A stretch of DNA of 64,000 nucleotides from contig NZ_QKSB01000005.1 of assembly GCF_003234935.1 (NCBI RefSeq), positions 124,001-188,000 on the forward strand, given 5' to 3'. A model generated the notes under the pieces. The model searched no databases. It was given only the letters and a program-made list of their open reading frames with translations, and had not been told where the DNA came from. Of the stretch, positions 35,223 to 44,029 are shown in pieces; position 1 is the first letter of the stretch, and each line of letters starts with the position of its first letter. A program made the translations under genes and the position numbers. This DNA is from Putridiphycobacter roseus (GTDB lineage: Bacteria > Bacteroidota > Bacteroidia > Flavobacteriales_D > Crocinitomicaceae).

Positions 35223-35860
35223 ATTAAAAAATATAATCCTAAGAAAAACAACAGTTGAATCCATATCAACCCATCAAAATATACGTTTTTTGTATTGCTA
35301 TTTCTCCAAAGTAATTGAATAACTAAAGATACAAAAAACCAAGAGATATAATTGTACAAAGGGATGACATTTTCCTGCCAATCCCAAAAATGTAAATGGG
35401 TCGCAACTGGTTCCATCACCCAGTCAAAAATCACCATGATTAGTGCTGCCAAAACCGCAACCACATATTTATTAGCCGTTATTTTTTGGGCCAAATTTTT
35501 TGCTGCAATATTTAAACTACCCCATAATAATCCAATTGTAAATGGTACTTCAAACATTTTAAAGCCCAAGAGGTCACTATACGCATAATCTCCAAAAAGC
35601 AGCCCAGTTTTAACACCTATACTTTCTGTTATCACCCCTAACAAAAAGGCAATCAATAACGCTAGGCCCCAAACTTTAAAAGAGGACTTAAAATAAAATA
35701 ACCCCAGTATAAAACTGATACTTAAATTTATCCAGGTCAGGTTAACTATGTCTTGATTTTTAAAAACGCCAATACCAATTAAACCCACCACATGTAAAAT
35801 GAGCACAAAGCCGATAGACAAGCGAATATAATTATCTTTATTTAACACGGATAAATTCAT
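35219..35860 (-). CDS. cruF: Carotenoid 1,2-hydratase-like membrane protein (CruF/DUF422)
   Basis: 213 residues with about seven membrane segments; motifs LGVITESIGVKTGLLFGDYAYSDLLGFKMFEVPFTIGLLW and MVIFDWVMEPVATHLHFWDWQ are characteristic of the CruF/bisanhydrobacterioruberin hydratase family. It hydrates the psi-end of an acyclic or monocyclic carotenoid to the 1-hydroxy form. Start and stop both overlap neighbours by 4 bases. Confidence 0.85.
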   Translation of the reverse strand: MNLSVLNKDNYIRLSIGFVLILHVVGLIGIGVFKNQDIVNLTWINLSISFILGLFYFKSSFKVWGLALLIAFLLGVITESIGVKTGLLFGDYAYSDLLGFKMFEVPFTIGLLWGSLNIAAKNLAQKITANKYVVAVLAALIMVIFDWVMEPVATHLHFWDWQENVIPLYNYISWFFVSLVIQLLWRNSNTKNVYFDGLIWIQLLFFLGLYFLI

Positions 35861-37311
35861 AAAGTATCGGCTACAATTTTTGCACTATTTAAACATAAAG
35901 GAATTCCGCCGCCTGGATGTACAGTTCCTCCTACAAAATACAAGTTTTTATACAATTTACTAAAATTTGAATGTCGCTTAAAAGAACTTAACAAAGAATT
36001 AGAAGCAGTTCCATATAAGGCCCCTTTATATCCTAAAGTATTTATCTGTATATCCTTTGGCGTCAAAATCTTTTCTACTATAATTTTAGAGCTTATCTCT
36101 ACTTTTAAACCCCTTTCTATTGCCAATATAATTTTCTCTTTTATTTGAGCAATCTGTACATCATTTAAATCTATTCCTGCAGGGGTATTAATCATTACAA
36201 ACCAGTTTTCATTTTTAGGTGGTGCATCATCAGGAGACTCTTTCGAAGAAATATTAATATAAATAGTAGGATCTAATGGTACTTTTCCATGAGAGAAAAT
36301 TTCATTAAACTCTAATTTATATGCTTCAGAAAAAAGAATATTATGTAAACTAAGCTGCGGAAAAACGTCCTTCATTCCCCAATAAAAGACCAACCCACTC
36401 GAGCTTCTTTCTTTTTTATCCTCCTTTAAAAAATACTTCTCATTTTTTAAAAGGTATTTATATGTCAATGCAATATCCATATTCGATATCACCTTATCGG
36501 CCATATACTTTGTATTAGCAACTACTACACCGACGGCATTTTTATTTTTAATTATTATTTCTTCCACTTGCTGATTGAGCTGGAATTCCACCCCCAATTC
36601 TAAGGCTAAAGTTTCCATGGCTTTTACAATACCATACATTCCTCCCTGCGGGAAAAAAGTACCAATATTATGCTCTAAATGTGGAATAACTGCCATCATT
36701 GCAGGTGTTTTATATGGGGAAGAGCCGTTATAGGTTGCATAACGATCGAAAAGTTGTACCCACTTTTTATTTTTAAAATTTGCCTTATTTTTTCGGTGTA
36801 AAGTGCTTAAATTTTTTGGACTTAAAAGGTGCGGTAGCGCCTTTAAAGCTTGCTTTGAAAAATAAGTACTTCTTTGATGTAGACTTTTTTCAACAAATAA
36901 CTTACCTGCTGTATCATATAGTTTTTTAGCACTATTTAAATAAGATTTAACTGCGGGTAAGTCGGTCTGTAATTCCGCACCCAATGCCTCCTTCAATTTT
37001 AATTCATCCCTATAAAATTTAAAACTAGCATGGTCGGGATAGAAATAGGTACAAGAGGCATCTAACAACTTATAAGGCAAATAATCGACTAGGTTTTTAC
37101 CTGCGGCAGTAAATAAATCTTCGAAATAGGCTGGCATAGTAAACAGACTAGGCCCGGTATCGAACCTAAAACCATTTTCCTTGAACTCATTAAGTTTTCC
37201 ACCCAAATGATTGTTTTTATCAAACACCTGCACCGCGTATCCTTTTGCTGCCAATCTAATGGCTACAGCTAAACCGCCAATTCCAGCACCAATTACAATA
37301 GCTTTAGGCAT
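35857..37311 (-). CDS. crtD: CrtD-type carotenoid 3,4-desaturase
   Basis: 484 residues. N-terminal GAGIGGLAVAIRLAAKGYAVQVFDKNNHLGGK and FRFDTGPSLFTMP; C-terminal LYFVGGTVHPGGGIPLCLNSAKIV, the ending typical of CrtD (1-hydroxycarotenoid 3,4-desaturase) rather than CrtI. With cruF it should yield a 3,4-didehydro-1-hydroxy psi-end. It overlaps the photolyase end by 8 bases. Confidence 0.82.
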   Translation of the reverse strand: MPKAIVIGAGIGGLAVAIRLAAKGYAVQVFDKNNHLGGKLNEFKENGFRFDTGPSLFTMPAYFEDLFTAAGKNLVDYLPYKLLDASCTYFYPDHASFKFYRDELKLKEALGAELQTDLPAVKSYLNSAKKLYDTAGKLFVEKSLHQRSTYFSKQALKALPHLLSPKNLSTLHRKNKANFKNKKWVQLFDRYATYNGSSPYKTPAMMAVIPHLEHNIGTFFPQGGMYGIVKAMETLALELGVEFQLNQQVEEIIIKNKNAVGVVVANTKYMADKVISNMDIALTYKYLLKNEKYFLKEDKKERSSSGLVFYWGMKDVFPQLSLHNILFSEAYKLEFNEIFSHGKVPLDPTIYINISSKESPDDAPPKNENWFVMINTPAGIDLNDVQIAQIKEKIILAIERGLKVEISSKIIVEKILTPKDIQINTLGYKGALYGTASNSLLSSFKRHSNFSKLYKNLYFVGGTVHPGGGIPLCLNSAKIVADTL

Positions 37312-38584
37312 GGATGATTTGTGATTTATAAAAATTGAGTATTTTCTCCCTTGCCTCTTTATGGTTTACCACTTCACTTGGATAAGCGTCAGTACCAAAC
37401 TCGGGAATCCACTTTTTTATGTATTTAAAATCTGGATCAAATTTTTCTTGTTGTCTATCTGGATTAAAAACACGAAAGTAAGGTGCGGCATCTGTACCTG
37501 TTCCAGCAGCCCACTGCCAGTTACCAACATTTGAAGCCAACTCATAATCCATTAATTTCTCTGCAAAATAAGCCTCTCCCCAACGCCAATCCACACATAA
37601 ATCCTTTACTAAAAAAGACGCCGTAATCATTCGTACGCGGTTATGCATTAAACCAGTTGCATTTAACTCTCGCATGCCAGCATCTACAATTGGAAAGCCA
37701 GTTTTTCCAGCACACCATAATTTAAAATAGGACACATTATTCTCCCAGTTTAACTGCCTATATTTTGGTCTAAATTCTTGGGAAACACTATTGGGGTAAC
37801 CCCAAAGAATGGCCATATAAAATTCACGCCAGATTAGTTCATTTAAAAATGTTTCTGATGTGTTTTTTGCAATAGTGACTACTTTTCGTATAGATACTAT
37901 GCCGAATCTTAAAAAAGTACTCAAATTACTGGTACCATTTAAAGAAGGAACATCTCTTTGTGCGGCGTAATTTAACAATACACTTTCCGAAATATTATAG
38001 TGTAATTTATTTTGAGATTGATAAGAAAACCCCATGTCATGCAGTGTTGGCAAATGAAATTCTACCTTTTTTTTAAGTCCGCTTTCCTTTAAATTAAAAG
38101 TAGGCAACTCCTTAAGTAAAGACTTCCATTTTCGCGAATATGGTGTGAATACTTGGTATAAACCGTCTACTTTTGAAACCTCCTCCTTTTCGAAAATAAC
38201 TTGGTCCTTAAAGGACTGGAACAGGACATTTTGTTGCTCTAAAATTTGCTGAATGGCTGCATCTCTAGTAATACCGTATGGTTCATAATCGGTATTGGTA
38301 TAAACAGCTTCCACCGGATTACTTTTTATTAAAGTGTTAAATATCTCTACAGGATCTCCATAAAACACCTGTAAATCCGAACCTATAGACTGGTACGCAT
38401 TTTTTAAATCTTTTACAGCATCATAAATAAAGCTCATTCTCCTATCTGTTTCGGATAACTCCGAAAGAATGGTGGTATCAAAAATAAACATAGGAATTAC
38501 TTCCTTATAATCCTGCGTAAGTTTCGATAAACCATGGTTATCCTCCAATCGCAAGTCTCTTCTATGCCAAAAATAAGCTATCAT
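37304..38584 (-). CDS. Cryptochrome/DNA photolyase family protein inside the carotenoid operon
   Basis: 426 residues: Rossmann-like N-terminus (WHRRDLRLEDNHGLSKL), FAD-binding C-terminal half with LIWREFYMAILWGYP, KLWCAGKTGFPIVDAGMRELNATGLMHNRVRM, and NVGNWQWAAGTGTDAAPYFRVFNP. These match class I CPD photolyase/FeS-independent cryptochrome proteins, which repair UV dimers with blue light. Overlapping starts and stops show it is part of the crt transcript, linking light-damage repair to pigment production. Confidence 0.87.
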   Translation of the reverse strand: MIAYFWHRRDLRLEDNHGLSKLTQDYKEVIPMFIFDTTILSELSETDRRMSFIYDAVKDLKNAYQSIGSDLQVFYGDPVEIFNTLIKSNPVEAVYTNTDYEPYGITRDAAIQQILEQQNVLFQSFKDQVIFEKEEVSKVDGLYQVFTPYSRKWKSLLKELPTFNLKESGLKKKVEFHLPTLHDMGFSYQSQNKLHYNISESVLLNYAAQRDVPSLNGTSNLSTFLRFGIVSIRKVVTIAKNTSETFLNELIWREFYMAILWGYPNSVSQEFRPKYRQLNWENNVSYFKLWCAGKTGFPIVDAGMRELNATGLMHNRVRMITASFLVKDLCVDWRWGEAYFAEKLMDYELASNVGNWQWAAGTGTDAAPYFRVFNPDRQQEKFDPDFKYIKKWIPEFGTDAYPSEVVNHKEAREKILNFYKSQIIHA

Positions 38585-39048
38585 GGGTATAATTTTAATA
38601 CCCCTTCGATTAGCGCATGAATTGGAGTATGATTTGAATTAATATACGCGCTTTTTAATTTATTTCTATCTGCCTCTAAATTAGATTTATATTCTAAAAA
38701 TGCTGGCACATTAGATTGTACACTGTATCGGATAATCCTTAATTCTGGCTCGTTGGGATTTAATTGAATGATTAGATCAATATACTTTTTTCCCATTTTA
38801 AAGTTCGCATACTTATCGGTTGGCCAAAATGCATATTTTGCACACATAAAATAATACAAAGCACGATAACCAAATAAAATAGGTGTTTTATATGTCGCGT
38901 TTGCTGTTAATTTATCCAACTCGATATTGTAATTCTCCCCTTGGTCCACCAAAGTAAACAATTCACGACATTCCATCACCTCTGGACTAGCAGCATGCAA
39001 TACACCACCATAAGGTAAGTATAGAAAAAGTAAGAGTAACCACTTCAT
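38581..39048 (-). CDS. Small exported protein in the carotenoid operon, function unknown
   Basis: 155 residues: signal peptide (WLLLLFLYLPYGGVLHA) then a helical region that may form TPR-like hairpins (NATYKTPILFGYRALYYFMCAKYAFWP to KKYIDLIIQLNPNEPELRIIRYSVQSN). No family recognised with confidence. It overlaps both crtB and the photolyase gene by 4 bases. Its fixed place between crtB and the other genes suggests a role tied to the pathway or to its membrane deposition. Confidence 0.6.
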   Translation of the reverse strand: MKWLLLLFLYLPYGGVLHAASPEVMECRELFTLVDQGENYNIELDKLTANATYKTPILFGYRALYYFMCAKYAFWPTDKYANFKMGKKYIDLIIQLNPNEPELRIIRYSVQSNVPAFLEYKSNLEADRNKLKSAYINSNHTPIHALIEGVLKLYP

Positions 39049-39884
39049 AATAGATTAAAAGAATGCTTGATGTAGCTACTTAATATGAGTGCGTATTTTT
39101 TATTGTCTGGAATCCTCACTCTTTCCTGTAATATGACAGCAGAATCGAGACTTTTAATCTTTTTAAATAAACGGTAATAATATTTATAAGCCATATACAC
39201 CCCAAAACGGGCTTTTTTAGGTAATTTTAAAATACCTTCATATCCTTTTTTAAAGTCATTTTCAATATCCAATTCAATCTCTGATTTTTGTAAATTATCA
39301 AAAGCTTGAAAATTGACAGCAGGGAAATAAACCCTTCCTAATCCTTCATAGTCTTCTTTAAAATCTCTCAAGAAATTAATTTTCTGAAATGCAGAACCTA
39401 AAGCCCTGGCATTTTCTTCCAGTTCTAAATATTTCTTTTCATCTCCCTGGAGAAAAACTTTTAAACACATTAAACCTACCACCTCAGCACTACCCACAAT
39501 ATATTCGTCGTATAGTTTTTTATCGTACTCCAAACTCGCGTTTAAATCCATTTCCATGCTAAACAGAAATTTATCAATTAAGGCAATTGGAATATTATTT
39601 TTAGCAACTGTCATTTGAAATGAGTGCAAAAGTGGATTGGCAGAAATACCATCATTTAAAGCATGATAGGTATCCTCTTTAAAATTTTTAAACATCCTGT
39701 CTTGGTGCTCCCCCATAAAGGTATCTACAATCTCATCCGCTAACCTTACAAAACCATACAAGGAATAAATGTCTTGTTGAATGTCTTTATTCAACAAACG
39801 AATACCCAACGTAAATGAAGTAGAATAAGCCTTGGTTAGCTCCTTACTCCAATTCATAGAAAGTGAATCGTATATGTGTTTCAT
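39045..39884 (-). CDS. crtB: Phytoene synthase
   Basis: 279 residues of the squalene/phytoene synthase family. First aspartate-rich motif DEIVD in YGFVRLADEIVDTFMGEHQDR and second in KINFLRDFKEDYEGLGRVYFP. Condenses two GGPP to phytoene. It is the first gene of the operon; no GGPP synthase gene (crtE) is in the window, so that activity must be supplied from elsewhere. Confidence 0.9.
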   Translation of the reverse strand: MKHIYDSLSMNWSKELTKAYSTSFTLGIRLLNKDIQQDIYSLYGFVRLADEIVDTFMGEHQDRMFKNFKEDTYHALNDGISANPLLHSFQMTVAKNNIPIALIDKFLFSMEMDLNASLEYDKKLYDEYIVGSAEVVGLMCLKVFLQGDEKKYLELEENARALGSAFQKINFLRDFKEDYEGLGRVYFPAVNFQAFDNLQKSEIELDIENDFKKGYEGILKLPKKARFGVYMAYKYYYRLFKKIKSLDSAVILQERVRIPDNKKYALILSSYIKHSFNLL

Positions 39885-39908
39885 AATTATAGTTTAATAC
39901 CTACACGT

Positions 39909-39916
39909 CAAAAGTA
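39909..39916 (-). promoter_or_regulatory. Predicted -7 box of the carotenoid operon
   Basis: TACTTTTG on the minus strand fits TAnnTTTG and lies ~25 bp before the crtB start. A TTG occurs upstream (39928-39926) but only 9 bases away, closer than the usual spacing. Confidence 0.35.
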
Positions 39917-39957
39917 GTAAAAAAACAATCGTTATGTTTAACTTTATTGTAAAAAGA

Positions 39958-40401
39958 TTAAACAAAATGTATTTTTAATCCATCTTTCCAAGTTTTTGTC
40001 TCATAAAACCAACCTAAATAACCCCTTAGGTGAATCTTACCTTCTTCCAGCCAGATCTTACAATCGTAAGTCTCCCCGTTTTTGGGATCATACACTTTTC
40101 CGCCGGACCATTCTTCAGTTTTAAAAACCAAATCGGTAATAATATCCATCCCCAATATATTTTGGTTTTTTTTAGCATCATCCGGATTTTTAGTATCCTT
40201 TACGGGTTGCCCATTCTCATCATTTGGTGTTTTTATCCAAATAACTTTTCCAAAGTATTTACCTCCTTTTTTATAGACTTCCACTTTGGCATCCTTCGCT
40301 TGCGTTAACCAAACCCCAACAATATCGTCGGTACTCACTTGAGACTTTCCAATAAATGGTAAAAAAATTAAAAACAATAGGACGTGCTTTACTCTCATCA
40401 T
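39958..40401 (-). CDS. DUF2147 family exported protein
   Basis: 147 residues with signal peptide (HVLLFLIFLPFIGKSQ). DUF2147 hallmarks: DDIVGVWLTQAKDAKVEVYKKGGKYFGKVIW at the start, and KVYDPKNGETYDCKIWLEEGKIHLRGYLGWFYETKTW. Periplasmic proteins of unknown function, widespread in Bacteroidota. It stands upstream of crtB on the same strand, 73 bp away, and has its own promoter region. Confidence 0.85.
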   Translation of the reverse strand: MMRVKHVLLFLIFLPFIGKSQVSTDDIVGVWLTQAKDAKVEVYKKGGKYFGKVIWIKTPNDENGQPVKDTKNPDDAKKNQNILGMDIITDLVFKTEEWSGGKVYDPKNGETYDCKIWLEEGKIHLRGYLGWFYETKTWKDGLKIHFV

Positions 40402-40748
40402 GTAATAATAATGAAAAATAATTAGATTTTCAACTTTTTTTAAGACGACTCCATCCTATATTTTCAATGAAAGACAACCCATGAAAGCATGAGTTTAAAC
40501 CAGATACAGTTCCAACACGGTTTAAACGCTAAAATTAGCTAGTCAAAAAAATTGAAAAAAGACTATATGCTGTGCCTACTACCGCAACAAAAAGCCAAGC
40601 TTTTAGCCTTAGCATTTAATCCGGAAAAACTTTTAAAGTAAGTTGTATGCAAATAAAAAGAATAGCTCAGCTATACCACTTAATCAGCCCATTAAAGGAA
40701 CATGGAATTACACAGGTGAAAATAATAAATAATTAAAAGGTGTAAATC
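40402..40748. other. Gene-free stretch at the left edge of the candidate island
   Basis: 347 bp. Two GTTTAAAC palindromes 28 bp apart (40492-40499, 40520-40527), then an open frame without a proper start (40543-40641, ending FNPEKLLK-stop) that looks like the tail of a lost gene. Its last bases form part of the 23-bp repeat at 40632-40654. Confidence 0.5.
40632..40654. repeat. 23-bp exact direct repeat, left copy (candidate attachment site)
   Basis: Identical to 59178-59200, both in the same orientation, beginning TTTAAAGTAAGTTG and ending TGCAAAT. Flanking bases differ. The two copies bracket the restriction-modification region. Confidence 0.6.
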
Positions 40749-41462
40749 CTAATTCAGCGACGTTAAATCTGCATCATGCACCATTTTAACTTCAAGAAAC
40801 TGTGCGATATTACTTTGCTTAAAACTGAGATAATGCGTTGTTAATTCTTTTCTCAATTTGAGCAGTTTTTGATAATTTGGATCATCAAATGGTAAAAAAT
40901 CTGGATAAGTTTCGCAATCATAATTAATGATGAAGAAATAATTATAGCAGTTTTCAAGGGACTTATTTTTCAAATATTTTGCAGCATAAAAGTGCTTTAA
41001 CTGCGCTGCCATTGCTTCGTTGTATTCACAATACAACGCATAATTTTGAAGGGCACTATTAAAGTACATCAAATGTGGCTGGTGTAGTTTGGTAATATAG
41101 CGCTTAAAAAAAGTAAAAAAATAAGGGGAGTTTTTACTGGCCAAACTCAATTTACTTAAATTTTCAGTAATCATGTCAAGCTCAGTTTTGTGGTACTGCC
41201 CTTGAACCGTTTCAAGGAAGCCCGTTAAGTCTGGCAATTGCTGTTTATCTTTTAAGGCCTCAAAATCGATTAATTCCTGGGCGGATAAATCATTATAAGC
41301 GTAACGAATAATACCCGTATGCAATGCCGTATTATTCCTTATTTTTATCAGTTCTGCTTTCATATCAATATTTGGATTCCAACAATTCGAAACCAAAAAG
41401 TCTACATAATCTGATAAGGGAATATTAAATGAAATGAGTTTAGATGCTAGCGACGTATTCAT
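40749..41462 (-). CDS. Hypothetical protein
   Basis: 237 residues, mostly helical, rich in Leu, Tyr and Asn; no membrane segment or signal peptide. Features include IRNNTALHTGIIRYAYNDLSAQELIDFEALKD and a tyrosine-rich middle (YFFTFFKRYITKLHQPHLMYFNSALQNYALYCEYNEAM). I recognise no family. It follows the 129-residue gene by 1 bp, so they are a likely two-gene unit. Confidence 0.6.
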   Translation of the reverse strand: MNTSLASKLISFNIPLSDYVDFLVSNCWNPNIDMKAELIKIRNNTALHTGIIRYAYNDLSAQELIDFEALKDKQQLPDLTGFLETVQGQYHKTELDMITENLSKLSLASKNSPYFFTFFKRYITKLHQPHLMYFNSALQNYALYCEYNEAMAAQLKHFYAAKYLKNKSLENCYNYFFIINYDCETYPDFLPFDDPNYQKLLKLRKELTTHYLSFKQSNIAQFLEVKMVHDADLTSLN

Positions 41463-41463
41463 A

Positions 41464-41826
41464 TCAAAATGGGATTTTTAAGGAATTAAAAAAGTTTACT
41501 AATTTATCCCATTCCTCCTTGTCATTCGCCTCTACAGGCACTATTGGTCCGCCTTGCTTCACTAATTCATTAATGAGTTTATCCCTTAGTTTTTTCTGAT
41601 CAAACTCCACAAATTCACGTGCTGTTTCTATATCAATCTGCTCAAATAATCCTAAATTTTCATCTGTTATACCCAAACCCACACTTTCCAAAATAGCCAC
41701 TTGCTGGGTATGCAACTTAAAAAAGTCTTCAAAATCAACAGGCTCAAATGTTTTTTTGTTCCTTGGGCGCTGAGACACAAGCCGCTTTTGTTCGAATAAT
41801 TGGTCTATTAGTTTTTTGGTGGGCAT
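41464..41826 (-). CDS. Hypothetical protein, partner of the 237-residue gene
   Basis: 120 residues from the ATG at 41826 (MPTKKLIDQLFEQKRL); an upstream start at 41853 would add 9 residues. Charged, helical, no signal peptide. Motifs FEPVDFEDFFKLHTQQVAILESVGLGITDENLGLFEQIDI and KQGGPIVPVEAN. No known family. Only 1 bp separates it from the downstream 237-residue gene. Confidence 0.55.
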   Translation of the reverse strand: MPTKKLIDQLFEQKRLVSQRPRNKKTFEPVDFEDFFKLHTQQVAILESVGLGITDENLGLFEQIDIETAREFVEFDQKKLRDKLINELVKQGGPIVPVEANDKEEWDKLVNFFNSLKIPF

Positions 41827-42103
41827 ATACTTTACAATAATATAAAAATACACTTAAAATCCTGCACAAGTTATTTGAATTATTATATTTGAATCAAAAT
41901 CAACAGAATACAGCCACTCATAATAAGCAACACTTAACACGCATTATAATAATATGAAATCCAAAAATATCCATATTGGTTTTTGAAAGATAAAATGGAT
42001 ATAATTGAAAGTTATAAATCATAATAAAAAAGTAAACCTCAAAGCCTATAGTAATTAGTTAACTTTTTTAAGCCCTAAAAAACAAGCCTCACAATATAAA
42101 ACC

Positions 42104-42604
42104 TCACACCTTCCTTCTAAGCATTTTCAAATCCTGTCTAAAGCTTTTGTTCGTTGAATTATAATTTTTTGAAATATTTAAAGGTGGGTTAAATTTAGCG
42201 ATCAGGCTTGTTTCAAACTGTATGGGATTATTTGAAACACAATAAAAAAACGCAAGGTTTTCAAGCATCCATTCCGTTAATTTGGCTTCATCAATTGCTG
42301 TAAATTTTGTTTTACCATTTGTAGGATTGGATTGATCGCGGGGTATTTTATTTAGTCCCATCAATGAGCCAATACTTTTGCGTAAAGTTGACTGGCCAGC
42401 ATGGCCATAAAAGTGTTGTTTTATATCTCGTTTGCGAAGGCTTTTAGATGAAATACCTGTGTAGAGCACTTTCAATTTTTCATACTCTGTATACGAAACT
42501 AAATTATTGCAAAGTGTACTGCTTGGTTTTAAACAAATGATATAATTGCCTGGCAAGTCTGGAACGGATATAGCTTGCTTTGGATTTCCTTTTATGAACT
42601 TCAT
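42104..42604 (-). CDS. GIY-YIG-like nuclease-fold protein
   Basis: 166 residues. The pattern PGNYIICLK at the N-terminus and KVLYTGISSKSLRKRDIKQHFYG resembles the GIY...YIG and Arg-containing segments of the GIY-YIG superfamily (catalytic Tyr/Arg positions); a glutamate appears in FETSLIAKFNPPLNISKNYN, the usual metal-binding Glu plus NPPLN motif. Small GIY-YIG proteins in such islands are often uncharacterised. 4 bp downstream of the 125-residue gene. Confidence 0.6.
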   Translation of the reverse strand: MKFIKGNPKQAISVPDLPGNYIICLKPSSTLCNNLVSYTEYEKLKVLYTGISSKSLRKRDIKQHFYGHAGQSTLRKSIGSLMGLNKIPRDQSNPTNGKTKFTAIDEAKLTEWMLENLAFFYCVSNNPIQFETSLIAKFNPPLNISKNYNSTNKSFRQDLKMLRRKV

Positions 42605-42608
42605 ATTT

Positions 42609-42986
42609 TTAATTTAAAATGATTTGACAAAATTTTTCGTATTGAAAGAATTTCTTCCAGATGGATTTCACATTAATACCGTGAATTGGTAGCAAGCTAT
42701 CTTCTGCATGAAACAATATGTGGCGAAGGGAAGCATGGGATTTTTTTGCTAGAAATATTCCCTCATAATTTCCAATTAAGCTTTTAAAGTAATTCAGTTC
42801 CTTAGATATATGCATATTAAATTGATGAGGACTCACCTCCGATTGTTTTAATTTAAAGATTAAATCAACTTCACCACAATCGTTTTTGAGTATACTTGTT
42901 AAAGATTGGACTTGAAGTTCAATTAAATCATGCAATACCAATTGTTCTGGATGCGTTAATACGCAATATATTTTTTCACTTATCAT
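42609..42986 (-). CDS. Hypothetical protein, first gene of the GIY-YIG unit
   Basis: 125 residues, soluble: CVLTHPEQLVLHDLIELQVQSLTSILKNDCGEVDLIF, then VSPHQFNMHISKELNYFKSLIGNYEGIFLAKKSH. No family recognised. It is 4 bp upstream of the GIY-YIG-like gene, so both are likely one operon. Confidence 0.5.
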   Translation of the reverse strand: MISEKIYCVLTHPEQLVLHDLIELQVQSLTSILKNDCGEVDLIFKLKQSEVSPHQFNMHISKELNYFKSLIGNYEGIFLAKKSHASLRHILFHAEDSLLPIHGINVKSIWKKFFQYEKFCQIILN

Positions 42987-43053
42987 ACTTTATAATTTGT
43001 GACAAAACTATATAGCGTAAATTAATTTTTTAGCAAGTACTGCACAAGTACTG

Positions 43054-43809
43054 TTACATATTTTCAATATTGTCCTTCATTTCTTCATATTTTGATTTTT
43101 CAAACTTGTGTTTAACATCCTTATATAAAGCTGAACTTACATTTTTTGGGTTAAAATAAGAATCATCTTCCTTTTTGATCAAGCCACTACAATTTTTGTA
43201 ATATTTCTTTTCTTGTACTGAAACCAAACACTCTTTTACAACATTACACCAAGCTCCAAATTCTCCTTCAGTCCCTAACCATTTCATGGTGGCGGAGGTA
43301 TGTGTGTCTTCCTTATTTATCTGAATAAAATCCTCTGCGATATTGTCCGTTTGCGCTAAGCCTGAATTAATGATATAATTCAAAGCATTTTCTAGTTTTT
43401 TTTGTTTATCTGCTCTTGGAATTAAACGATTAGCACTATGTTTATTAACTATGAAACTTTCAAAATCAAATGGGTTTACAATTCCATCTTTATACATGTC
43501 ACATTCATGGCCATTATTGCCCATTCTGCGGTCTATAATTCGTTTGTATTTAATTACTTTTAGTAAATCATTTTGTTGGGCTTTATATTGCGGAAGGGCT
43601 TCAATAAAGTTTAACAAGGTGTATACTTTATCTAATAACTCACTTTCGGAAACATATAAATAATAGGTATCCCAGTTATAATTTTCATTCCATCCTCCTT
43701 CACTACAATCCATCAGCATCCATGCATCAAATCTTGTATCGTCTTCTGCTACAATAATTTTTTCAAGCACTGCTATGTACTTATCAAGTCTTTTTATATC
43801 TAATTCCAT
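43054..43809 (-). CDS. Hypothetical protein
   Basis: 251 residues, charged and helical; no signal or membrane segment. Notable are LDKYIAVLEKIIVAEDDTRFDAWMLMDCSEGGWNENYNWDTYYLY and TMKWLGTEGEFGAWCNVVKECLVSVQEKKYY. Not recognised. It is divergent to the hsdM gene and may be a leftover or partner of the defence island. Confidence 0.5.
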   Translation of the reverse strand: MELDIKRLDKYIAVLEKIIVAEDDTRFDAWMLMDCSEGGWNENYNWDTYYLYVSESELLDKVYTLLNFIEALPQYKAQQNDLLKVIKYKRIIDRRMGNNGHECDMYKDGIVNPFDFESFIVNKHSANRLIPRADKQKKLENALNYIINSGLAQTDNIAEDFIQINKEDTHTSATMKWLGTEGEFGAWCNVVKECLVSVQEKKYYKNCSGLIKKEDDSYFNPKNVSSALYKDVKHKFEKSKYEEMKDNIENM

Positions 43810-44029
43810 TATATTGCTGTCTGATTAATAATTTACTAAAGCATTAAATATAGCTAAAAAACAAAGGCTTAATTTTGTTTAAATTGAAAAACAAGTAGCT
43901 AAATAAATTATTGTAAACACATTTCTTGCTTTAGGAGTTTACTTTTTGAACATTATATATAAATTATTCTAATTGATATTCTTATATTCAGACTTTTAAA
44001 TAGGAATAACACATAGCATACAAACTAAA

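Noticed and set aside
40492..40527. Paired GTTTAAAC sites as an operator
   Set aside because: Eight-base AT-rich palindromes are expected by chance in this composition and no regulator gene is close by.
40543..40641. Small gene ending FNPEKLLK
   Set aside because: No proper start, follows an in-frame stop and partly consists of the 23-bp repeat; kept only as a possible remnant.
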